Assembly: GCA_021613335.1 (NCBI GenBank)
Contig: JAJTWR010000126.1
Coordinates: 62,001 to 126,000 of the forward strand
DNA length: 64,000 nt
Direction: 5' to 3'
Source of the DNA: Whitmania pigra
Lineage: Eukaryota; Annelida; Clitellata; Hirudinida; Haemopidae
A program made the translations under genes and the position numbers. This document shows, piece by piece, positions 19,301 to 31,300 of this stretch (its first letter is position 1; the number at the start of each line of letters is the position of its first letter). Under the pieces are notes generated by a model that was given only the letters and a program-made list of their open reading frames with translations, made no database searches and was not told the origin of the DNA.

Positions 19301-22300
19301 TTCTGCTATCCGTTAACAATCAAGTTTTATTCCAATTTCTATCCATTGCACTATAGGTGCTAGATCTTTGTCTCTAAGTTGTTTCTTTCGCAATTTATGT
19401 TCCGTCCAGTTTTCCGGGATAATAACGCGAATTTGCAGGCATGTTACATCGCCTTTCCTTTCTGCGCTATTGCAATGTTTGCACATGGGATGGCAAGGGC
19501 GTCGAGAGAGTGCGTCTGCGTTGTTGTGCACCTGGCCTTTTCTATGTTCGATGAGTAATTGATAGTTCTGTAATCTTTCTATCCATTTTTCCTTCTGACC
19601 TTCTGAATTTTTGAAGTTTAAGAGCCACCATATTCCACTATGGAGCCTTGAATAAGACATCTGAGCTATTATTCTACTCCAATTCAATGCCTTCCATTAT
19701 TGGAATTATTCGAGATTCAAGACAAGATATAAAAGGTTGAGGGGCACAGAACAGACCAAACAAACTGTTGTCAAACATTTAGTAATAAACTATAATTGTG
19801 CAGTTGCTATTGCTTCTACAAATGTGTTAAACTTTTCTTTTTATCAATTTTTATAGAATTACTATTTCCTATGGTTTCACATAAACATCTTGATGTAGAG
19901 CAAAACTACGCACAAGATAATTATTTTGCTGCATAGTTAAAACTATTCAAAGTTTTTACCATAATTAAATGTTTTATTATTTTTTATTATCACCTTCACA
20001 TTGAATAGGTCCAGCATGGAATCCACTTGTGCAAAAACAATTTGAGACATTAGCAAATTTCCATGGACTAAAGCTTTGACATTTTGAATCTCCACAGTTT
20101 CCATTATTAATGGAGCAATCTTTTGTGTTAAATGTAAAATGTTTTCGTTAAATACAATTGCATAAACAAATAAATTTACATTTCATTAAAGTTTCAATAT
20201 TGAGCTATCGTTATTTCTATTAGAAATCTATCAAAGATTAGAATCAAAAATTATTAGAATATCTCAAAAACGAAGGTTTTGTATTTGCAGTGCATGTCTT
20301 AAACACATTAACATCAGAAGCATCAGGTTATCGGATTTATCTCACATTTTCAAGATAACTTTAACAACGCATAAAGTTGAAGAAAAGGAAGGTAGCACGC
20401 ACAAGGATTACAAAGAAGCATAAGTTATTGTTAAAACTTTGCTCCTATGTTCGTTGTATTATTGCTGCAACTAAATTATAACAAAGTATAAGAAAATAAC
20501 TGGGAGAGAAATTGGAGTGGAACGAGAGAATGTCTAAACTAATAAACTGATACTTTAGAGATAACAGGCAAAAGATACTGAATATTATATCACATTATAA
20601 GGTATTGTTGTAAACTTAGAAATTAATTAAGTTTATATTGCTAAAATAATTAAATTTATAATTTATTATATTTGGTATCTTTGTCGGGCACGTGGTATCT
20701 AATATTTCTACAGAAAAGCATTCCCGATATTCACCTGACATTCAGCGAGAATCCAAACAACTCAGAAGCCCAACTATCCATTTGCATCCTTAAGTACCTC
20801 AAATCCTTAAACACTTAATCTTCTGTTATTTAGTTCCGTTAACTGAATACTTGCTCTAATAAACTTATTAGTTAACTTGCTTATTTGCGGACTCCCGGGT
20901 TATTTTGCTATATATATATATTGAAATAACGTGGGGTCCGGGAACTAGTAAGTTATAGAGTAAGTTTATTAAGCAAGTATTCAGTTAACGGAACTGAATA
21001 ATCGAAGGTAAGAGTTTAAGGATTTTAGATGCTTAGAAGATGCAAATGGATATTTGGGCTTCCACGTTGTCTGGATTCTCGCTGAATGTCAGGTGATTAG
21101 CGAAAATGCTTTCTATAGCAATAATAGCAATACCACGTGCACGAAAAAGATACCAAATATAATTAAATATAAATTTAATTATTTTAGCAATATAAACTTA
21201 ATTAATTTAGAAGTTTACAACAATATTTTATGTTGACCCCTGATTGCGCGCGCTGCAATTGAAATATAAGTGAGCCAACATAGTTAGGTTAAGTGTCGTA
21301 TGTTATATTTAATAACTACAACTACTTACAACATCTGTATTTATTACTAACAAAAGTCACCAAACTCGCTTCGAAATAACCCATCAATTCGCTCAGGTTA
21401 AACTCCTAACGCGCGAAAATCAAGATGAACAATTCAGGTCGCTACAATCTAAACAACTGAATCAGAAAAAAACTAAGTATATTTTACTAAGTATGGTTTT
21501 AAATTTTTTTAACTAAAGTTTGTAACTAAAAAAAAATTAGCTAACCTAGTATTTTAACTAAACTTTTTTTGAGTTAGTTAAACTTTGCTTCTAACTAAAA
21601 TATAGTTTAAATAATAGTTAGTAACTTTTTAGTTAACTTTTGCCCATAACTGTCAAATACCAAGCGGACTATTTGCATGAAAAGCGTGCATTAGTCTTTA
21701 AAAATAATATCTGCTTGTATTTTAGTCGGCATATATTAAAATGTACCTCAATAGTTTAAATGTGAATGGATGTCATAAGCAACACATGAATCCTCAAAGG
21801 CTGGCGAAAGTGAAACCTCACGGTATTTGAAAAATTGGGATTTAATTTAAAAAATCTTTGAGAACAAAACTATGAATTATCGATGAGACATTTTGGCAAA
21901 GTTCAAAACTTCTTTCATTCAATTGTCATTAACATATGTATTATAATAAATAATAATATCTAAATAAACCTTATAAAAATGACAAGTGATTACCAATTAT
22001 TTCGCAATGAATGCCTGTTCTGCCTTCCGGACACTCTGGACAATTTAAGAGGCCATATATACACTCCCAGGTTGGTTCAGCATATCCAAGAGTCTTATTC
22101 GAGTCTTTGTATCAAATATAAATAAATTATTTCATGACATGATTTTTATGTAATGCATCTATATGTTTTAGTTGCATAAATTTGTAAAGATAAATGGCAC
22201 GAATGACAAAATTGAACTATGATTAAAACAAACAAAACAACAAAAAAACAACAAAATCCCATAACCTAAAAGCAACCAAAGGCATCGTTATAAGGATAAC

Positions 22301-25300
22301 TATGTCAAAGGCAAACAGACAACTATGCAAAGCACAGCAATCTGATAAGATTAAACCACGGCCATAGTTTATTTGATAGATACATATTTAAATGGTGCTT
22401 ACATTTTATCAATACCGTATTGCCACATTTTCGCTATGTACTTGAAGAGTTGTAAGTTGCAATAAGAAAGGAAGATGGTTCTTACATATCGATCTTACAT
22501 ATTCACAAAAGCTTAACATTTAACATAACATTTAATTTATAGTGGTTGAAGAAAGCTAATGTCAGTGTTTACCAACCAATTACAAACCTAGATCTCTGGC
22601 GTGCACTTGTTGCATCATGGAAAAAATCGTAAACAAAAAATTTTAGCTTTTTTTTATATCGTTTATTTCTGAACCAAAAACAAAAACCCAAAATTTACGA
22701 TGTATCCTGCAACAGTTACATTAATCAAAATGGTTATAAATATTATCATAACTTCTTTGGACGGATGGATGCGCGGCTCGACTTCTGGCTTTTGTTTTTA
22801 GTTTGTTGTTGTTCAAATTCGCCATTCGCTGGTTTGAATAAACTCACGTTAACATGGCACAGTCGACGAAAAATTCTATCTTTAATAGATCGCCGAAGAA
22901 TGGCGATTGTTCATTCAAATGTTCAAAATACATTTGACGGCCTCGGAATCTCTGGACAAGCCGGAGAGCATCAAGATAGCCATGCTTCTCGGCTACCTTG
23001 GACCGGATGCTCTTCCAATCTTCAACGCATTCACGTTCGACAGCAACTCGGATGCTAACAGTTTGGAAGAAGTTAGATGTGATATGTTAGATGTAAACAA
23101 AAAGTAAGGGACAAAATCGGACCCTTACAAAATAGTGAGAGGCAAACAGTTGATTCAGTAGAGGAAACAGCCAATATATTAAATAGCTACTTCAATTCAG
23201 TTTTTATTAAGGAAACAATAGGGAATTAACAGAACTGCCAAGGAGAATGCAAGAGATTGAGGTAAAGTTAGATACAGTGAACTTCTCAAAAACAGGGCAA
23301 TTAAGCAACTGGAAAATTTGAAATTAAACAAGAGCTCTGACATAGAAAACCTACATCCTAAACTACTATATGAGTTAAGAATAGTTATAGAAGAGTTGGC
23401 AAACTTATTTGTCAAATCACTTGACTCAGGAATAATACCAGGAGATTGGAAAGACGCAATAGTAGTTTCTCTATTCAAAAAGGGAAATAGGAGTTTGCCA
23501 TCCAACTAAAGGCCAGTAAGCTTAACTTCTATAGTTTGCAAGGTAATTGAAAATATGATCAAAGAGGCTGTATCAACTTTTTTTTGAAGAAAATGATATT
23601 GCAATAACCTGTGGTCCGGGAACTACCGTATTTTCACCCATATTACACACGTGTTATGTTCGATTTTACTTACCACGCACCCCCCTATGCGTGCTATAAT
23701 CGTATGCGTGTTATGCTAGATTAAATTTACATGAATTTGATTTCCGACCAACAAAAAATAAAAACATTTAAATGATACACAGACTGTTGATTGTTTTTGT
23801 AAAAGCTTTAGACTATATTTTTAATTTTAAATAGTTTATAATTGATTGGGCGTTAGTGCATTGCATAAAGAACTTTCGATATATGCTTACAGAATCATGT
23901 GACAAAACATTCACGCTAATCATTGCATTGTCCAGCTCTCGAATTGATGACGTCAACTTGAATTTAGCATAAATTAATTGATGGTAACTATAGGAAACTT
24001 GTAGGGTGTTGTACTATTTTATGAATTTTCATCATAATTTTTCAACTCTTTATTACTCATAATTATAATTGGAGCTAATGTTTTCAGTTTGTGTGACAAT
24101 GTTTTTTTCAGCACTGGTGGTTCAGACAGCTTTGGTTGGTGCTGTTTAATATTTTAATAGTCAAACATCACATTCATGGACTTATTGTAGCAAATGTCTT
24201 CAATCTCTTAATGGTCTTGCTATAAAAACTCTTTGAACACTTCTCAAAAGCATGGAACAAAATAGATACAATCTTGGTAATAGTGTCAGTTATCAGTCTT
24301 TTGAAGTCTTTATTGGAAAACAAAATGGAAATCTTGGCCCATTCTCTTGGAACTCATTATGAAGATTCAAATTGGTAATTGTAATGAATTACCACCACTG
24401 CTTTGGCTTTTTCTGGTGATGAGTCACTTGATTTTCTACATTGCTATAGGAGAAAATCATGAAACCTATTGGATGGTATAAATTATATGCAGCTTTTGGC
24501 CACACTTTTATGTTATAGTTGATACGCTGTTTGAACCTCAACAATGTCATACCTTCACAGTGAAGCTGTGTCCCAGAGCATGGTACAAATGCGTAACTTC
24601 AGTATTTGCTTCAAGATTTGATCTCAATTTATTTAAAAAAAAACCTTGTTTCTTTCAATGCAATTATAAAGGTTATTGTACATGAGCTGCATTTCATGTT
24701 CAGATTAATGATCCATTTATGGTTCTTGAAAGGGAGACTTTAACCTTGAAATCTCATGAAATTTCATGTTATAGTTGATGTACGGTTTGGACCTCAACAA
24801 TGCTATACTTTCCATTGAAGCTGTGTCTCACAGCATGATGCATCTGATTTACTTCATCATCTACTCCAAGAATTGATCTCAAATATTCAAAAATATCTCT
24901 TAAGATTTGTACATTTAAAATATGTGATTTCCATATTTAGGGAGTTATGGGACACAGAGACTTGTTAAGCGGACTCCTTGCAGCGTGGAATTGGTTAACA
25001 AGTTCGCAGTGTTGTGCAGTATCGAATTACATGTAATTCGTTACTGTAATTAATTACAATTTTTGGTATTTTTACTTGTAACAGTTTAAAAAAATTTTTT
25101 TTACTTTTACTTGTAACAAATTACTATTTTCGGTCATACTTTTAATTCGTTACCTTTTTGGCACTAAACGTTACAAAGTCACATAAATAAAATTTTAAAT
25201 TAGTTTATTTTATTTTAAAATTTTATTAAAATTCTAGATTGTTCTTCTTTGGTTCGTTCGAGAACCTTCCTCTTTCCGATCAGTCGTTATTTTTGTTATT

Positions 25301-28300
25301 TTCGCCGGTCGTTTTTGTTAAATCGAAGATTGTGGGTTAGTCATAATTTTTTGCGATGCTTTTTTAGTATACAATATTATATATATATATATATTAATAT
25401 AAAATTTAATATATCGTAGTATGGATTCCCTTGAAGCCAATTTGAGTGTCGTTAGCGAGGATAAGAACAACGTTGAAGATAGTCCGTGGCCGTACTTAAA
25501 CAAAATGTTCCGATTTCAAACAAGGGAAGGAAAATCATACAAGTATGCATGCCTACTCTGCCACCCGAAAAAAAACTATATGTTCAGCATATGAAGGTTC
25601 TTCATCTAACTTGAAGAAGCAGGGGGAACGCGTGCATCCAAGAGAAGTTAAGGAATATGAAACGTTAACAAGAATTGCACGTAAGAGAAAGGCAGACAAT
25701 GACCATAACAGTGAACCAAAGAGGAAATGTCTTCAAACAACAGTTTCCCAGGCATTTGTCAATGCAAATCTCGTGACACAGGCAGCTGTTGATGATAGTG
25801 TTTTGAACCTTGTCGTTGGAGGCCTGCTTCCTTTACGTATTGTCGAATTGCCAGAGTTTGTCGGCTTTGTATCAGTACTTCAACAAAATAGACAAACTAT
25901 TACACGACATGCTTTGAGGCAAAATATTGATATTAAAGCAAAGCAATCAAAGGAAAAGTTGGTTAGTTTGCTGAAAGAGCAAACATTTGTTGCTACTACA
26001 GCTGACTGTTGGTCTGCTTATGGGAAATCCTACATTGGTGTCACTGTACATTGGATCGACCAGACCGATTTGCACAGATGGTCAGCCTGTTTAGCACTCA
26101 GAAGAATGAGGGGGTCACATACGCATGGAGCCATTGCGGCCATCTTGGACGAAATCCATACACAGTATGGCATTAGTCGGAAGATTGTGCGAGCAACAAC
26201 AGATAATGGGGCAAACTTCATTAAAGCCTTTTCTGTGTTTGCTCAGAGTAATAGCGAAAGTGACGATGATGATGATGACAATAATGATACATATGCTGAC
26301 TTTGCTATTGATGTTAATGAAGCACTTAACTCCTCAGATTTTCCTGATTACAGCCTTCCACGTCATCTGCGTTGTGCTTGTCACACAATTAATTTAATTT
26401 CCACCCAGGATGCTGATAATGCAGAGCGGGATGCTATGTATAAGAAAATATCGAGATCTGCTTTTGGAAAGTGCCAGGCTCTCTGGAATAAATATGGCAG
26501 ATCATCACTTGCTGTTGATAATGTAATAGACACCTTTAAACTTGGATTGAAAAGGCCTAACTCAACTCGGTGGAATTCGGTGTATTTTGCTGTGGAACGA
26601 TTGTTACGGTTGGTTGATGAGAAAGGAGAAGATGCCTTGTCTGTTGTTTGTACTAAACTGGGGGTGTCACGCCCCACATCAGCAGAGCTGGCGTTCCTCA
26701 ATGAATATGTGGTTGTCATGAAGCCAGTCGTCCAGGCATTGAATATATTACAGTCAGAGAAAAACATGTCCATGGGATATCTGTTGCCAACGATTTGCAA
26801 GCTTCGTGAGAAACTGGGAGCCAAAATGATGTCTGCAACATCTTGCAAACCACTTATTAATGCACTGTTGGATGGCATTGACCGAAGATTCCAGAACTTA
26901 TATAACGACATGGATATCACAGCTGCCACCATCATCCATCCAAAGTTCAAAATATATAAATAAATATACAGCTCATTGATCGACAGTGGAATTCAGGTAT
27001 GTTATATCTTACAAATTATGCAGCATAAAAGTGGCAAGTTAATATCATACATCTTCTAAATCAAATTAATCAATTTCAGCACTTAGAAAATCTGTTGGCT
27101 GCATCTAATGCAGCAGTGGTGGATGAGCTGAAAGCATCTCATTCATTTGATGCTGACATCAGTAGTGAAGACAGTTTCTTCAATTGCACAAGGTCAACTG
27201 TGTCTCAAACTGATATTCTGATGCAGTACCTCCAAGACCGATCAGATGACATGAAGGTTATTACTGGAAGCGAGACTCTGAAGAAATTATATATCCAATT
27301 GAACACTCCTCTGCCAGCTAGTGCCGCTGTTGAACGTTTATTCAACTCGGAGTTCGTTACCGTCCTTTGAAGTATTGCTTCACTTTTGTCTTACAAATTA
27401 TTATGCGTAAACAATATGCATTCCAAAGTAGGAAGTTGATGCAAATCTTAAGATAAAAATAGTTTTGAGGAAGAATTGAAGAGATAAGTCTAAATCATCT
27501 TAGTTATGCAACGGACTTTAATCAAATAAATAAATAAAAGAATTGAAGAGAGAACGCAATATCGAAGCGACTCGTGACCAATTTTTGTCAATTGCAGCGA
27601 GCTCATGAATCGTTAACCAGTTCTTTGAAGTTTTTAAACAATTTATTAACAGACATTCAAAAAATCAATCATAAGACCAATAATTATTCCTCATCATCAG
27701 CTAAGCCTTCAAATCCGTCAAAAGTCGAACAGTCTTCTTATTCATTTTTGGCTCTTGCCGGATCGCAGGCTCGTTCAAAGTCCGGGTGGTCACTTTACTT
27801 CTTTCCTGTAGACTTAATGCCAGCATTTCTAAAGCCACTCAGAATCAAATCAGGAGACACTTTGTTCCATGCTCGTGCAACCCATGTGCATACAAAGCCT
27901 TCCTGTCTCGTCCAGACGGTGTGTGAGTGTATGTGCCATTCTGCATCCATTCCTCCCTCTCAGATCTGTCAATTTCTCAACGATTTGTAGTTGCAGTTTG
28001 TATGATAGACCACCCGGGATGATTGCAATGTGACATCCGCTTAAGTTGAGCATCTTCTTAACTGATTCCTCTTTATGAGCAGTCATTGCATCCATGATCA
28101 ACCGCGAGCTCTAAAAGAATCCTCTCTTTTGAGAACATTTCTGAATCCAGAGTTTCATGCTGAAAATTTTTTGCATTGTCTCTTGAAAATCAATATTGGT
28201 TTTGACTTGGTGCCAGCCGCAGAGCATCCAAGTATGACTGTGAAACATGTCCGTTCGTAACATCTTGTTGTTATTGCCACAGTTCTGGCGCCAGATGCTT

Positions 28301-31300
28301 TCACTAGCGAGAATGTCAAAAGCTATCTCTTCCTTTGTTCCAAGACCCATAGCTTTAGATCAGACTCTAACTTTGGCCATTTCGCATTTTGGCCAAGGCA
28401 TGCACGTTTTCTCAGTTTCAGTTTCTCAAGCAATCATTCCTTTTTTTCTCCATTCGCGAACCGACACTTCATTAACGTTGAACTCTCGAGCAGCTGCTCC
28501 GTTACTTTTGTCTTTTGCTCTAGAAATGACTTGAAGCTTGTAGGCACAACTTGTACGAGTTAAGTTTATCAGCCACTTTCTTAACGACGTCGATATTTCA
28601 ATCTATTTATTTGATTATAGTCCGTTGCATGACTAAAATGATTTTGACTTATATTTCAATCAAGAACACTTCTATCTATATATTACTGTATTTATCACTT
28701 CAAGCATCGGCCGCTCAGCCAACGGAAGATTTTTTACAACTTTTATATTTGATTGTTTTATATATTAGAAACTGCTTCAATTTAATATTTTATTATATAT
28801 CATTTTAATTTAAATGTTAAATTATTTTAGCCAAAAGAATAAAAGGCGTCTATTGGTGCGTGTTATAATCGTTTGCGTGTTTTAAAAGTGATTTTTTACA
28901 TAAATTGGAAAAATTGCGTGTTATATTCGTCCACGTGTTAAATTCGTCTGCGTGTTTATTTCGTGAAAATACGGTAGTAAGTTTTGGAGTAAGTTTATTA
29001 AGCAAGTATTCAGTTAACGGAACTGAATAATCGAAGGTAAGAGTTTAAGGAATTGAGGTACTTAGAAGATGCCAATGGATATTTGGGCTTCTAAGTTGTT
29101 TGGATTCTCGCTGAATATCAGGTGAATATCGAGAATGCTTTTCTGTAGAAACATTAGGTATCACGTGCCCGACAAAGATACCAAATATAATGAATTATAA
29201 ATTTAATTATTTTAGCAATAAAAACTCAATTAATTTCTAAGTTTACAAAAATATGGTGCCCCATATAAAGTCTTCAAAAAAAGCGCAGTGCATGTGGGAT
29301 TGAAGGCAAACTTTTACATTGGTTTACAAATTGGTTGACAGATAGAAAACAGGAGGTAAGAATGGGAGGAATTTATTCAGAGTGGCAACCGCTTAGTGGC
29401 GTCCCACAAAGATTGGTGCTTGGACCTGTGCTGTTCTGTATATATATAAATTATCTGGATGATGGCATTAGATCTAAGTTATCCAAGTTTGCTGACAACA
29501 CCAAAGTAGCAAGAAGTATCAGTAAGCAAGAAGATACACTTCAGGAAGCTCTTAACAAGTTACTCAAATGGGCAGAACATTGGCAAATGCTTTTCAACGT
29601 AGGTAAATGCTCCATTATGCATATGGGATGCAAAAACACGAAAGTTGAATATATATTTGGAAGAAGGATAAAAGAGATCTGGGGGTAATAATGCAGAACA
29701 ATGGAAAAGCATATCTACAGTGCAGGGAAGTTGCCAAAAAAGCCAACAGAGTACTTGGAATGTTAAAGAGAACAGTAGTGAGTAAGAACAAGGATGTAAT
29801 ATTGATATTGTATAAGGCATTAGTAAGGCCACACCTTGAGTACTGTGTGCAAGTGTGGAACCCTTATTTGAGAAAGGATGTAGAAGTGTTGGAAAGAGTA
29901 CAAAGAAGGGCAACCAGGATGATAAAAGTTTTTGGAGTTACGAGGAAAGATTAAGTAGATGTTAATTAACGACTCTGGAAAAGAGAAGAAATAGAGGGGA
30001 CCTCATCGAGGCATTCAAAATGATCATAGATCAACATTACAGCCGAGACAGAGATCACCTGCAATCGAAGTGCAATCATTCTTTGTTTCTACGTGCAAGG
30101 TTGGAAGTAAACAACAAACTTCATGATGGAAGGAACTCATTATAGGTAACACCAAACTGAGGTGTTACATTGAAGTTTTAGAAGATCATCTCTCGCCTTT
30201 TGGGGAAGCTTATTGTAAAGGAAATTTTATTTTCCAGCAAGATAACGCCTTGATCTGCTCTTCCAAGTTGACAAAGCCATTTTTCTAGAGCAGAGATTTG
30301 TAAGTTATGAGTTGGCCAGCCTGTTCCCCAAACTTAAATTTTATAGAAAAAGACTGGTTTACAACAATGGACGGCAGTTCCAATCCAAGTGTGACCTGAA
30401 AAACGCCATTATGGGTGCATGGAAATAACTGGACAGAAAATTCGTAAAAACTTAAATAAAATCAATAGATAATAGATGTTTTAAAATTATTGAGAATAAA
30501 GGAAACATTATTTCTTAATAATAAATTTGTTTCATGTTTTCGCGAAGGTTTTTAGCCCTTTTTCGATGATGCCCCGAAATCACATTTTCTAAATTAATGC
30601 ATGATCATATTGTTGTGGTGGCGCAGTAATTATGTTTATTATTGCGTAATTAATTTTAGGTGATAATTATATTAAAATTAGTAATATAATTACCATAACA
30701 TTTATGATCTTTTGTCTTACCAAATAAGCACCTCCATTGATTATTGATATTAATAAAGTACACTTAGTACACCAACATACCTAGTTAACCTTACATTAAC
30801 ATTAAGGCCGTCGGATATAACACATATCTTAACGAAAATTTAAAAGATAATCACAAATTTATCAATCAAATTTTTCTGAAGCAAGTTATCACGAAATAAC
30901 AGGGTGTAGTCGTAGTTACCGTCACGGCTATATCAGGAAATTCCAACGCTGCTATAGAAAAAAGCCTTGTTTTTTTTTTGGCAGAATTTGTTTTGTAGGT
31001 GGAGTTATTTTGGGCACCCCGTCATAACAGCCCGGCGACAAAATAGCCCCGACAAAAACAGCTCGGCGTCAAAATAGCGGTAGAATTGGTTCTTTGTTGA
31101 TTTGTTACATGTCCACATGACGTGATGATAAGGTGAGGATAATTTATATTAAATACCAACTTGTAAAGTCCTTGTAAAGTGAGGAAGTAGTCGGAATCCT
31201 AATAATATTTTAGACGATAAATCTTCAAACCACTAATTTCGAATTAAATTTGGAACCAGTTATCGGTTAATGCATTCAATTTACAAATTTTTTTAAATAC

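Larger units (their letters stand above)
23626..28974 (-). mobile_element. pogo-like DNA transposon with TA duplication and inverted ends
   Basis: Ends: CCGTATTTTCAC at 23626-23637 and GTGAAAATACGG at 28963-28974, with TA on both sides (23624-23625, 28975-28976). The uninterrupted LTR at 20922-21222 shows the pre-insertion site. Subterminal CGTGTTA...TTCGTC words repeat three times at the right end. It encodes a decayed minus-strand transposase (28547->27850) and carries a hAT element (from 25007) and two mini-retroposons. A second copy lies at 44868-49847. Confidence 0.85.
23600..29250 (-). mobile_element. Solo LTR interrupted by a pogo-like transposon
   Basis: Left segment 23600-23625, right segment 28975-29250. 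In element sense it ends with AGTTCCCGGACCACAGGTTATTGCA. Its flanks are ATAT at 23596-23599 and 29251-29254. It has no interior, so it is a solo LTR of the family seen at 20922-21222. The insertion of the next layer duplicated TA at GGGAACTAGTAAG. Confidence 0.85.
23100..30150 (+). mobile_element. CR1/Rex-type LINE ORF2, split by a nested insertion (23600-29250)
   Basis: Left part (23100-23599): [24 protein letters not shown] and, in 23318-23509, [36 protein letters not shown], then [14 protein letters not shown]. Right part (29251-30150): [28 protein letters not shown] (catalytic FADD changed to FADN), [45 protein letters not shown] and [11 protein letters not shown]. The two parts join at the ATAT duplication left by the LTR. 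A Tc1 relic follows at about 30150. Confidence 0.8.

Noticed and set aside
22765..23058. 97-codon plus-strand frame with a signal-peptide-like start
   Set aside because: It overlaps the gag-like reading in another frame, which has real family motifs.
24121..24990. Possible coding sequence in the left half of the pogo-like element
   Set aside because: Only short broken frames on either strand and no recognisable motif; kept only as an imperfect direct repeat.
27574..27990. 138-codon plus-strand frame
   Set aside because: Its second half is antisense to the pogo transposase; the first half has no recognised motif.
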